Shown here in pieces: positions 17,176 to 25,183 of a DNA stretch of 64,000 bases. Source of the DNA: Chloroflexota bacterium. Its GTDB lineage: Bacteria > Chloroflexota > Anaerolineae > Anaerolineales > UBA4823. A program made the position numbers and the translations under genes. The notes beneath the pieces were generated by a model. It was not told the origin of the DNA. It made no database searches and worked only from the letters and a program-made list of their open reading frames with translations. Where the stretch lies: the NCBI GenBank assembly GCA_012516075.1, contig JAAYXE010000073.1:1-64000 (forward strand), read 5' to 3'. Numbering within the stretch: the stretch's first letter is position 1; each line of letters begins with the position of its first letter.

Positions 17176-18447
17176 ATGAGCGATCTCGCCATCGATGTAC
17201 ACAATATCAGCAAAAAATACCATATCGGCTCCTATAAACAGAGCGATAAACTCTCCGAGCAGGTGGTCAACACCGTGCTCACACCGCTGCGCCGGGCGAA
17301 GAAGGTGCTGCGCGGCAACGCTGGAGGCGCAGCTGAACTGGACGAAACCATCTGGGCGTTGAAGGATGTCTCTTTTCAGGTGCGCCATGGAGAGGTGGTG
17401 GGCCTGATCGGCCGCAATGGGGCCGGGAAGAGCACCATCCTGAAAATCCTTTCGCGCATTACGGATCCCACCGGCGGCTACGCCGATCTGTTCGGGCGGG
17501 TTGGCTCTCTGCTGGAGGTGGGCACCGGCTTCCATCCCGAGCTCACCGGCAGGGAGAATATCTACCTGAACGGCGCAATCCTGGGCATGCACCGGCACGA
17601 GATCGAGCGCAAATTCGACGAGATCGTGGCTTTTGCCGAGATCGATCAGTTCATCGACACGCCGGTCAAGCACTATTCCAGCGGTATGTATGTGCGCCTG
17701 GCCTTCTCGGTGGCGGCCCACCTGGAACCGGAGATCCTGCTGGTAGATGAGGTGCTGGCCGTGGGCGACGTCGCGTTTCAGAAGAAGTGCCTGGGAAAGA
17801 TGAACGACGTGTCTCGCCAGGGGCGCACGGTGCTGTTCGTCAGCCACAATATGGGGCTGCTGCAGTCGCTGTGTGAGAGGGGTATCATGCTCGACCAGGG
17901 ACGGGTAGTGGCCGACGGCCCCATCAACCAGGTGGCGGCCCGTTACCTGCAGACCCTGGAGGAGAATGGAAAGCGGTCGCTCGCCGAGCGCCGCGACCGG
18001 GACGGCAAGGGCCAGATCCGTCTGACCGCTGTGGATATCGTCCATGCCGGCAGCCCGCAGCTCCCAACGCTGCGCAGCGGCGACCCGGCTCGCTTCATCT
18101 TCCATCTCAGCGGCTATATGCGGGGGATGTCGTGTGTGTTCGTTATCCACGACGATATGGGCACACCCCTGGTGGTCCTGAAGAGCGATGAGCCCGGGCC
18201 GGAAGACCGGGATGATGAGCAGCTGGGAGCGAAATTCATCTGTGAAATCGACGAACTCCTGCTGCGCCCCGGCCGCTACCGCATCAATGTGCTGATACGC
18301 GACGGTGGGTTTGAGCGCCAGGACTTTGTGGAGGGCGCCGCCTTTTTCGATGTTCAGCCCGGGCACCTGCGCGGCCGCCCGGTGAGCCAGCCGGAGCGCA
18401 ACCGCAGCAGTGTGGTATTCCCCCACCGCTGGACACGCCCCGCCTGA
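17176..18447 (+). CDS. wzt: ABC polysaccharide exporter ATPase with Wzt-type C-terminal domain
   Basis: A 423-residue protein. The ATPase domain has Walker A GRNGAGKST (79-87), the signature SSGMYVRLA (168-176), Walker B ILLVDEVLAVGD (187-198) and the switch His in FVSHNM. LLEVGTGFHPELTGREN is characteristic of the TagH/Wzt subfamily. Residues about 265-415 form a beta-rich Wzt_C-like domain, which in O9a/O8-type systems recognises the finished glycan's terminal modification. Its presence suggests export of a capped or otherwise marked glycan. It follows the permease at once and a phosphatase-fold gene comes 44 bases later. Confidence 0.93.
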   Translation: MSDLAIDVHNISKKYHIGSYKQSDKLSEQVVNTVLTPLRRAKKVLRGNAGGAAELDETIWALKDVSFQVRHGEVVGLIGRNGAGKSTILKILSRITDPTGGYADLFGRVGSLLEVGTGFHPELTGRENIYLNGAILGMHRHEIERKFDEIVAFAEIDQFIDTPVKHYSSGMYVRLAFSVAAHLEPEILLVDEVLAVGDVAFQKKCLGKMNDVSRQGRTVLFVSHNMGLLQSLCERGIMLDQGRVVADGPINQVAARYLQTLEENGKRSLAERRDRDGKGQIRLTAVDIVHAGSPQLPTLRSGDPARFIFHLSGYMRGMSCVFVIHDDMGTPLVVLKSDEPGPEDRDDEQLGAKFICEIDELLLRPGRYRINVLIRDGGFERQDFVEGAAFFDVQPGHLRGRPVSQPERNRSSVVFPHRWTRPA

Positions 18448-18449
18448 AA

Positions 18450-18468
18450 CGGCTGGACAGCCGGTTTT
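18450..18468 (+). terminator. Short hairpin with T-run between the exporter ATPase and the next gene
   Basis: CGGCT, loop GGAC, AGCCG, then G and four T. The stem is only 5 bp and only 30 bases separate it from the next start, so it may be a weak or partial terminator rather than a true operon end. Confidence 0.3.
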
Positions 18469-18491
18469 CTGAGTCACTGGAGAATATTTGT

Positions 18492-20171
18492 ATGGTTTTG
18501 AAGAGAACTCTGCTCGTCGGTCTCGACGCAGCCTGTTGGGAATATCTGAATCCGCTGATCGAGGCGGGAAAAATGCCGGTGCTGCAGGGCCTGATGGAAA
18601 AGGGTTCCTGGGGCGTTATGCACACCACAATGCCCGCCTGGACGCCGGCAGCCTGGTCTTCGATCGCTACCGGCAAGAACCCGGGCAAGCACGGCGTGTA
18701 CGACATGACCTGGCGCAAGCCAGGTTCCTATGAGTTTCAGCCGGTGACCTCGCAGAACCGCTCCGGCCGGCCTTTCTGGCAGCTGCTCAATGAAGCCGGG
18801 CTGCGTGTGGGCCTGGTGAATATCCCCTTCCTTTACCCCATCACGCCGCTGGATGGTTTTGCGGTGAGCGGTTTCGGGACACCGGCCTCGGCTAAGAATC
18901 TGATTTACCCGCAGGAGGCGGTCGCCGAACTGGAGCAGCGCTTCGGGCCATATGAGCCAGTGATCAGTGCCGAGCTGATCAAAAACTCAACCCCTGCAGA
19001 CATTCTGCGCGTTGAAGCTGAGCACCAGGCCCGGCAGGTGGATATGGCCCTGTGGCTGGCGCAGCGATACCCGGTGGACGTGCTGGCCATCAACCTCATG
19101 CTTCCCGATCATGCCAATCACAAGATGCCTGAGATGAGTCTTGTGGAAGAGGCGCTGTGCCGTTCGGATCGCGACCTGGGCAGACTGCTGGACGGCTTTC
19201 AGCCGCAGCATGTGCTGCTGGTATCCGATCACGGCTCCAGCCGGCTCAAGGGTGAGTTCCTGCTGGATGCCTGGCTGCGGGACCAGGGTTACTACCAGCC
19301 CCGCCGGCGGACACCCCGGGAAGCGGCAGGGGCGCTGAACTGGGCCCTGGTGCAGTGGCTGCAGGTGAAAAAGGGCCGCAGCGGGATGCTCGAAAAGCTG
19401 ACTCGCCGGGTGTTGAAAAGCTTCCTGCTGCACGCACCGTCGGCGTTCTCAAACGGTCTGTGGGCGCGGCTGGAACAGGATCTGCCCTTCGTGCGCGATT
19501 TTGTGTGGTTTACCGACGAACCGGATTTCGAACGTACACAGGTCTTCCCGGGCTCGGTCCATTCCGGGCTGCTCTATCTGAATCTTAAGGGTCGTGAACC
19601 CTCCGGTGTGGTGGACGAAGCGGAGCGCGAGCAGCTGCTGGAAGAACTGGTCACCCGCCTGGAAAGCTTGAAGGATCCGCATACCGGCGCACCTCTCTTT
19701 ACAAAGGTCTACCGTGCGTCTGAACTGTATTCGGGCACCAGGACGGATTCTGCTCCCGACCTGATCATCGACAGCTTCAGCTCGGCCTGGAACATCCGCC
19801 TGAGCAGCTACACGCCGGTGCCGGAGAAGATGGAGCACCGCTACTTTGTCAGCAGCCGGGTTGATTACGGGTGGCACAGCCGGGATGGAATTTTTGTGTT
19901 CGCCGGTGAGAATATTGAAGCCGGCCATGACGAGGGAAGCGCGCACGTCACCGATATCCCGGCCACGCTGCTCTATCTGTGCGGCGTACCTGTGCCTGAA
20001 GATTACGATGGCCGGGTGATGCTCGATGTGATCCGGCAGGACTATCGTGAAGCCCACCCTGTCCAGCACCAGCCGGGAGAGACCGGTGAGACGGCTTCTT
20101 ACGACAGCTTCTACACCCCGCAGGAGAAAGAAGAACTGGCAAACCACCTGCGGGCCCTGGGTTACTTCTAA
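18492..20171 (+). CDS. Alkaline-phosphatase-superfamily phosphodiesterase/phosphotransferase, paralogue
   Basis: A 559-residue paralogue of the enzyme at 11405. LLVGLDAACWEYL gives the first metal Asp (residue 11). Thr51 (AWTPAAWSSIATG) is at the nucleophile position where the other copy has Ser48. LLVSDHGSS near 246 is the DHG site, and VDYGWHSRDGIFVF near 462 another conserved block. The end HLRALGYF closely resembles RLKSLGYF of the other copy. Having Ser in one and Thr in the other suggests different substrates or different balance between hydrolysis and transfer. Both have a sulfotransferase-like gene nearby (37 bases downstream in this case). No signal peptide is visible. Confidence 0.82.
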   Translation: MVLKRTLLVGLDAACWEYLNPLIEAGKMPVLQGLMEKGSWGVMHTTMPAWTPAAWSSIATGKNPGKHGVYDMTWRKPGSYEFQPVTSQNRSGRPFWQLLNEAGLRVGLVNIPFLYPITPLDGFAVSGFGTPASAKNLIYPQEAVAELEQRFGPYEPVISAELIKNSTPADILRVEAEHQARQVDMALWLAQRYPVDVLAINLMLPDHANHKMPEMSLVEEALCRSDRDLGRLLDGFQPQHVLLVSDHGSSRLKGEFLLDAWLRDQGYYQPRRRTPREAAGALNWALVQWLQVKKGRSGMLEKLTRRVLKSFLLHAPSAFSNGLWARLEQDLPFVRDFVWFTDEPDFERTQVFPGSVHSGLLYLNLKGREPSGVVDEAEREQLLEELVTRLESLKDPHTGAPLFTKVYRASELYSGTRTDSAPDLIIDSFSSAWNIRLSSYTPVPEKMEHRYFVSSRVDYGWHSRDGIFVFAGENIEAGHDEGSAHVTDIPATLLYLCGVPVPEDYDGRVMLDVIRQDYREAHPVQHQPGETGETASYDSFYTPQEKEELANHLRALGYF

Positions 20172-20208
20172 GTAAACCCGGTATTCCCTTATTAATGCGG
20201 AGGGTTGG

Positions 20209-21219
20209 TTGGATACACTGCCCCGGATTTTTATTGGTGGAGTAGGACGCAGCGGTACGACTATCCTGTATGACGCCATGCGCACCCATGAGCAGGTGTA
20301 TGCTCTTCCGAAGGAAATGCGCCTGCTGCTCGATCCGGATGGGCTGATTAACCTGGTCGATGCACTTACTTATCGCTACTCCGTGATCCAGGCGCGAGAA
20401 GCCAAGTACCGCTTTGAACGCCTGATGAAGGTATATTTCACGACCCCCGATCAGGCTCCTTACAGGTCGTATGATTTCCCGGCCTGGCTGGGCGGTGATT
20501 ATTACTGGAACCGGCTGGATGAATTCCTCGCCGCCCTGGTGGATGCAAAATACGAAGCCCGGTTGAATGAAATTGTCTATGAACGGCCCGAAGGATGGGT
20601 CAGCAGTTTTTTCAAAAACCTGAAAAACCCGGGCTACCGCGAGAAGACGGCCTTCCTCGAGCGCAAGTACGTAGAGGTCATTAAGTATTTCCCCGACCGG
20701 CAGGAACTGATCGCGCTAGCGCGGCAGTTTATTGACGACCTTTTCCTGCATGCCGCGCGCCAGCACGGTAAACAGACCTGGTGCGAAAAGACGCCGCACA
20801 ACCACCTCAACCTGGATTTTCTGTGGGAGCTGTTCCCGGAAAGCGCCGTGATCCTGATTAAACGTGACCCGCGCGGCGTGGCGCTCTCTCTGCTAAAACA
20901 GCACTGGGCCCCGCACGATCTCGAGGAGGTGTGTCTGTATTTGCGCAATGTTTACCAGCGCTGGTTCGATGTGCGCTCCCGCGTCGACGTGGAGCGGCGC
21001 TGTTTTATCGAAATCAAGCTGGAAGATCTGGCCGAAGCGCAGGAAGATGTGCTACAGCAGGTCATGTCCCGGCTGGGGCTCTCGCCGGTCTTCATCAATC
21101 CGCCGCAGATAAAACCGGAGAGGGTCAATTACTGGCGGCAGGAAATGGCCCCGTCGGATATCCAGCTGGTCAACCGGCTGCTCGGCCCGTATATCGAGCG
21201 GATAGGCTATACCGTGTAG
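20209..21219 (+). CDS. Sulfotransferase-family protein
   Basis: A 336-residue protein with IFIGGVGRSGTTILYDAM at 7-24, the PAPS 5'-phosphosulfate loop. VILIKRDPRGVALSLLKQHW near 214-233 matches the 3'-phosphate loop of sulfotransferases. It is much longer than the copy at 15403. The only start that keeps the P-loop near the N-terminus is TTG at 20209, with GGAGGG a few bases upstream. It probably sulfates a sugar or lipid of the glycan in the cytoplasm. It sits between the phosphatase-fold gene and a GT4. Confidence 0.8.
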   Translation: MDTLPRIFIGGVGRSGTTILYDAMRTHEQVYALPKEMRLLLDPDGLINLVDALTYRYSVIQAREAKYRFERLMKVYFTTPDQAPYRSYDFPAWLGGDYYWNRLDEFLAALVDAKYEARLNEIVYERPEGWVSSFFKNLKNPGYREKTAFLERKYVEVIKYFPDRQELIALARQFIDDLFLHAARQHGKQTWCEKTPHNHLNLDFLWELFPESAVILIKRDPRGVALSLLKQHWAPHDLEEVCLYLRNVYQRWFDVRSRVDVERRCFIEIKLEDLAEAQEDVLQQVMSRLGLSPVFINPPQIKPERVNYWRQEMAPSDIQLVNRLLGPYIERIGYTV

Positions 21220-21261
21220 CCTGTCAGAGCGCTGAAGCGGCCAGGCCCTGAGCGAAAAACC

Positions 21262-22575
21262 GTGGATCAAAAACTCAAGATCGCATACGCCATTCAAAAC
21301 GTTGGGGGGATCGACTTCACGCGCGATGTGGGCGATGTGGTGCCGGTGAAACAATCCCTGCGCGGGCTGGCACGGGCCGGCCACCAGATCGACTGTTTCC
21401 GGCTGGAAGGCCGCACGGTTGCGCGCTACGGCGATGTCTTTCGCCCGGAAGAAAAGACGGCGGTCCCTACGGGCCTGGCTGGCTCCGCACCGTTCAAGCT
21501 GCTGGAGAGCGGCGTGCGGCGGCTGCAGCGCGAACTGCGCCTGCCCTACTTCGCTTTATTCGATTCTTACCGCTTCTACCAGGCCTGTCTGAACATCCTG
21601 CCTGCTTATGACCTGTGCCACGAGCACAACGGCCTGTTAAGCACCGGCGCGGCCCGGGCATGCGCTCGCACCCGCACGCCGTACGTGCTTACCTTCAGTG
21701 CGGATCCCATCCTGGAAGCGGAGCTGACCGGCGCGCCGCTGACCGGCCTTCACCTGCAGGCCGCACGCCGGGCGGCGCACTTCACCTACCAGATGGCCGA
21801 CCGCATCCTGTGCGTCTCGAAGCCTGCCCGCCAGCACCTGATTGACCACTGGGGAGTTCAGGCGGAGAAAATTGTGGTGATGCCTAACGGCGTCGATACC
21901 GCCCTGTTTGCCGCCTCTTACGACCCGCAGAAACCGCGCCAGGAGCTCGCATTGGGGGAGAGCCCGGTGGTGACTTTTGTGGGCGGCTTTCAGCCCTGGC
22001 ATGGGATCGAACTGCTGGTGGAGGCCTTCGCCCGCGTGCTGCAGCAGCTGCCGCAGGCGAAGCTGCTGCTGGTGGGAGATGGCCCGGCCCGGGAGGGGAT
22101 TGAGCGTAAAACCGCCGCGCTGGGGATCGAGCCTGCGGTGGTGATCACCGGCTTTGTCCCCCAGCAGCGCGTCCCCGAGTACCTCGCTGCGGCAGATGTG
22201 GCGGTGATCCCCTATCCCCGGCTGCCGCAGGAACTGTGGTTTTCGCCGCTCAAGCTGTATGAGTATATGGCGGCCGGGAAGGCCGTCGCTGCCTCCCGTT
22301 CGGGGCAGATTGCGGAAGTGATACGGCACGAAGAAAACGGGCTGCTGTTTGAACCCGGCAGCGTGGATGAGATGGCTGCCGCAGTGACCCGCCTGCTGCA
22401 GTCCCCTGACCTGAGGCGCCTGCTGGGTGAGAGCGCCCGCCGCCAGGCTGTGGAGCAGCACTCCTGGGACCAGTATATCCGCCGTCTGGAAGGGATTTAT
22501 GAGGCGGCCATCCAGCATGCCTGCAAGCACCCGCTGAAAGAGAAATCGCTCGCGGCTTTACGGAATGAGCGTTAG
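21262..22575 (+). CDS. Family 4 glycosyltransferase (GT-B)
   Basis: A 437-residue GT4. The C-terminal half shows VVTFVGGFQPWHGIELLVEA (donor domain start), LLLVGDGPAREGIE, and PLKLYEYMAAGKAVAAS, the Glu-containing donor-binding segment of the family. MPNGVDTALF near 212 is the usual linker between the two Rossmann halves. It is a retaining transferase acting in the cytoplasm; donor and acceptor are not readable. The start is GTG at 21262 without a clear ribosome-binding site. Its end overlaps the next gene if that gene starts at 22565. Confidence 0.88.
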   Translation: MDQKLKIAYAIQNVGGIDFTRDVGDVVPVKQSLRGLARAGHQIDCFRLEGRTVARYGDVFRPEEKTAVPTGLAGSAPFKLLESGVRRLQRELRLPYFALFDSYRFYQACLNILPAYDLCHEHNGLLSTGAARACARTRTPYVLTFSADPILEAELTGAPLTGLHLQAARRAAHFTYQMADRILCVSKPARQHLIDHWGVQAEKIVVMPNGVDTALFAASYDPQKPRQELALGESPVVTFVGGFQPWHGIELLVEAFARVLQQLPQAKLLLVGDGPAREGIERKTAALGIEPAVVITGFVPQQRVPEYLAAADVAVIPYPRLPQELWFSPLKLYEYMAAGKAVAASRSGQIAEVIRHEENGLLFEPGSVDEMAAAVTRLLQSPDLRRLLGESARRQAVEQHSWDQYIRRLEGIYEAAIQHACKHPLKEKSLAALRNER

Positions 22576-24064
22576 GATGAAGATAAAAGTTTTCTCGATA
22601 TTCCTGCTCCTGTTCACACTCCTGTTCGGATCGATTGGGGTCCGTACCGGGAACGTACAGGCACAGGGGCAGTGGTTCGGCCCTTACCGGCTTTCGAATC
22701 CAACCGGCCTGGTGGGGGGCGGCGCGGCCATGGCCGTTGACCCATACGGAATGGTCCACGCCTTCTGGGTAGAAGCCGACCTCCAGGATAACAACCGCCT
22801 GGCGATCCATTATGCTCGCTTCGATGGTGAGACCTGGTCGCCTTCAAACGACATCTATGTCGCCCCGCGCGGCATCCTGCTGCCTTTTGTTTCGGTTTTT
22901 GCAGACCAGAACGGGATGCTCCATCTGGTCTGGGTTCAGGGGAACCGCGGTCCGGTGCTGTATTCCTCTGCTCCGGCCAGCGATGCCCTCTCCGCGCAGT
23001 CCTGGTCGACGCCGGTATCGCTCGAAATGCCCGGCTTCTGGGCGCGCATGATTGTCGACCAGAACGGCGTCTACCACGTGCTCTTTTCGGATTATTATGG
23101 GCCGGAACCCGGTATTTATTATTCTAAGTCCACCGACGGCGGCATTATCTGGTCCACCCCGGTCTGGCTCGACCCGGACATTCCCGACGGTTACGCCCCC
23201 CAGACCATGCAGTTTGCGATGGATGAAGTCGGCGGGCTGCACGCCGTCTGGCATTATGTTGACAATGGATCGACCGGAGGGCTGGGCACCTGGGTGCGCT
23301 ACGCACACTCCCTCGACGGCGGAGAGAGCTGGTCTTCTCCCTTCACGATTGATATCGCCGACGAGCGTATCGACGAACTGCGCCTGCCCTATCCCAACCT
23401 GGTGATTCAGGGGGAGACCATCCATGTCATCTACGCCGGCGATAGCGATACGCACCGCGAACACCGCATCTCGAACGATCGCGGCCGTACCTGGGGACCG
23501 CCTTCCCAGATTTTTGGCGATCTGCTGGGGCAGGCACTGGGCGACGACCTGGCGCTGGATTCGCTGAACCGCATCCATTTTATGGGCCAGCTGCGCTATC
23601 CCCACGGGCTGTATCACGCCACCTGGGAGAACGGTTTCTGGTCGGTGCCCTCGCTGGTTTACCTGATCGCCCAGAGCTCCGCAGATTCGATCGAAGACCG
23701 CATCCACGTACACAACGTGCGCATGGTGATCCGTGCCGGGAATCAGATCGTGGTCACTTTTACGAACTCGCCCACAGATCCGCACCTTGCCCTGTATTCC
23801 ATGTACTATACGGTCGACGATGCTCCCCTGGAGACTCCATTCCCAACGCCCTCTCCGGCGCCTCCGCCGACAGAAACGCCGCCGCCCGAGGTTGTGGTGC
23901 CCACCGTTACCCCCAATCCCCTGCTTGCCCAGGGGAGCGATAATCTGCGTGCAGCGAGCACCACGCCCTCATCGGCCGGGCTGCTGGCCGCCGGTGTGAT
24001 CCCCAGTCTGTTCCTCCTTTTGGGGATTGTGGCATATCATTATTTGAAAAAACGCGGGGGGTGA
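22565..24064 (+). CDS. Secreted, C-terminally anchored BNR/Asp-box protein, second copy
   Basis: A 499-residue protein with the same plan as the one at 8391 but shorter. It has a signal peptide (KIKVFSIFLLLFTLLFGSIG to VQAQ), Asp-box repeats (STDGGIIW, SLDGGESW, SNDRGRTW), and a Pro/Thr-rich linker near 420-450. These are followed by a membrane segment near 475-492 and a KKRGG tail. It would form an extracellular propeller tethered to the membrane. The start is either ATG 22565, overlapping the upstream gene, or ATG 22577 just after its stop; both give a good signal peptide. Catalytic residues of sialidases are not evident, so binding or scaffolding is as likely as hydrolysis. Confidence 0.78.
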   Translation: MSVRMKIKVFSIFLLLFTLLFGSIGVRTGNVQAQGQWFGPYRLSNPTGLVGGGAAMAVDPYGMVHAFWVEADLQDNNRLAIHYARFDGETWSPSNDIYVAPRGILLPFVSVFADQNGMLHLVWVQGNRGPVLYSSAPASDALSAQSWSTPVSLEMPGFWARMIVDQNGVYHVLFSDYYGPEPGIYYSKSTDGGIIWSTPVWLDPDIPDGYAPQTMQFAMDEVGGLHAVWHYVDNGSTGGLGTWVRYAHSLDGGESWSSPFTIDIADERIDELRLPYPNLVIQGETIHVIYAGDSDTHREHRISNDRGRTWGPPSQIFGDLLGQALGDDLALDSLNRIHFMGQLRYPHGLYHATWENGFWSVPSLVYLIAQSSADSIEDRIHVHNVRMVIRAGNQIVVTFTNSPTDPHLALYSMYYTVDDAPLETPFPTPSPAPPPTETPPPEVVVPTVTPNPLLAQGSDNLRAASTTPSSAGLLAAGVIPSLFLLLGIVAYHYLKKRGG

Positions 24065-24132
24065 GGGCACCGTGCTGCCTGGAAAATTGAGCTCATTCAC
24101 TGCAGGGGTATTCTGTATGGTTGGAGGTTTTT

Positions 24133-24957
24133 ATGCTGCCTGGTTTTACCAGCGTGAGAAATTTTTCCCGCAGGCTGGATAACGGAATAAAACTCAAACT
24201 CTGGCAGCTGCGCCGGGCAACTTCCGAAATTACACCCGTTTTTCTCGTCGGCTGCGGGCGGTCAGGGACCTCTATGGTGGTGTGGCAGCTGGAAAGGCTG
24301 TGGCAGGTGACCCTGTACAACGAGGATCACCCGCTGGCTTTCGATAACTGGCGCCTGCGCGATCTTGATACGATTGAGCGGCTGGTCCGGGAGAGCCCCT
24401 CCCCGCTGATTGTCTTTAAGCCGATTTTGAACACACACCAGAGCTGCCAGTTCCTGGAGCGTTTCCCCAACGGGCGCGTGATCTTCGCCTTCCGCCATTA
24501 TAAAGATGTGATTCCTTCCTCGATTAAAAAGTTTGGCGCTGACAGCCGCATCCGACATGTGGACGACTGGATGCGCACGGATTTTGCGGAGTTTGCCAGC
24601 GTGCCGCCTCCGGCAAAAACGAAGGAGGCCATCCGTTCACTCTATAACCCCCCGCTGAACCCAGAAACCGGGGAAGCACTGTACTGGCTGTTTTACAACC
24701 GCTTATACTTCGACCTGGGTCTGGATGCTGACCCGCGCGTCTACCTGCAGCAGTACGAAGCCACGGTGATCGAGCCGGTAGAGCAGCTGCGCAGGCTGTG
24801 TGCCTTTCTGGAAATACCCTTTCAGCCCTGGATGGTGCAGGGAATTTTCAGGAGCAGCGTCAAACGCGACCGTGAACTGCCCATCGATCAGCAGGTGCGG
24901 GCGGCCTGTGATGTCCTGTATGAACGCCTCTGTGAGGCTGCTGAAATCTGCCGGTAA
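24133..24957 (+). CDS. Sulfotransferase-family protein, third copy
   Basis: About 274 residues. VFLVGCGRSGTSMVVWQL near 36-53 is the PAPS-binding loop. VIFAFRHYKDVIPSSIKKFG near 116-135 is the second PAPS contact region. I chose ATG 24133 because TTGGAGGTTTTT supplies GGAGG five bases before it; the longer frame starts at TTG 24121 within that site. It lies between the BNR gene and the large PQQ-propeller gene. A short stem (TGCC/GGCA) and T-run follow it. The acceptor is unknown. Confidence 0.78.
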   Translation: MLPGFTSVRNFSRRLDNGIKLKLWQLRRATSEITPVFLVGCGRSGTSMVVWQLERLWQVTLYNEDHPLAFDNWRLRDLDTIERLVRESPSPLIVFKPILNTHQSCQFLERFPNGRVIFAFRHYKDVIPSSIKKFGADSRIRHVDDWMRTDFAEFASVPPPAKTKEAIRSLYNPPLNPETGEALYWLFYNRLYFDLGLDADPRVYLQQYEATVIEPVEQLRRLCAFLEIPFQPWMVQGIFRSSVKRDRELPIDQQVRAACDVLYERLCEAAEICR

Positions 24958-24968
24958 AGGCATTTTTT
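24949..24968 (+). terminator. Weak terminator-like stem with T6
   Basis: TGCC and GGCA with a six-base loop, then six T, overlapping the stop codon of the sulfotransferase gene. The stem is only 4 bp, so termination would be partial at best. A 220-base gap with its own promoter-like and hairpin sequence follows. Confidence 0.3.
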
Positions 24969-25065
24969 ACTCACAACCGGAGAAAAATTAATAACCTTGC
25001 AGATCTCATCGTAAGCTAAAGGCCTTTCCTTACAGTTTCGAAATCTTCTCTTAACCAGAGTCACC

Positions 25066-25094
25066 TTGAAGCGCCATTTCCCACATGCTATAAG
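25066..25094 (+). promoter_or_regulatory. Sigma-70-like promoter TTGAAG - 17 bp - TATAAG
   Basis: TTGAAG (25066-25071) and TATAAG (25089-25094) are spaced 17 bases apart. The left arm of a perfect 10-bp inverted repeat (25071-25080) lies between the two boxes. A start near 25101 would leave a leader of about 80 bases before the PQQ-propeller gene. Confidence 0.45.
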
Positions 25095-25154
25095 TCGCAT
25101 GGTCTTCACGAAGCTTCATCGAGAAATGGCGCCACCGGTCAAATGGAACCGGTG
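25071..25154 (+). repeat. Nested inverted repeats before the PQQ-propeller gene
   Basis: GCGCCATTTC (25071-25080) pairs perfectly with GAAATGGCGC (25123-25132). Within the enclosed loop CATGC pairs with GCATG (25084-25101) and GAAGCTTC is self-complementary, so the whole can fold as a branched structure. Directly after comes a 7-bp hairpin CACCGGT/ACCGGTG (25133-25139, 25148-25154). It may be a protein-binding operator over the promoter or a folded RNA leader. I do not recognise a known class. Confidence 0.5.
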
Positions 25155-25183
25155 AGATTTAGAAAAGGTAGATAAAGCTTACA

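Noticed and set aside
17125..18477. Antisense open frame of about 450 codons opposite the exporter ATPase
   Set aside because: The + strand frame has full Walker A, signature and Walker B motifs. The antisense frame has no motif and no start context.
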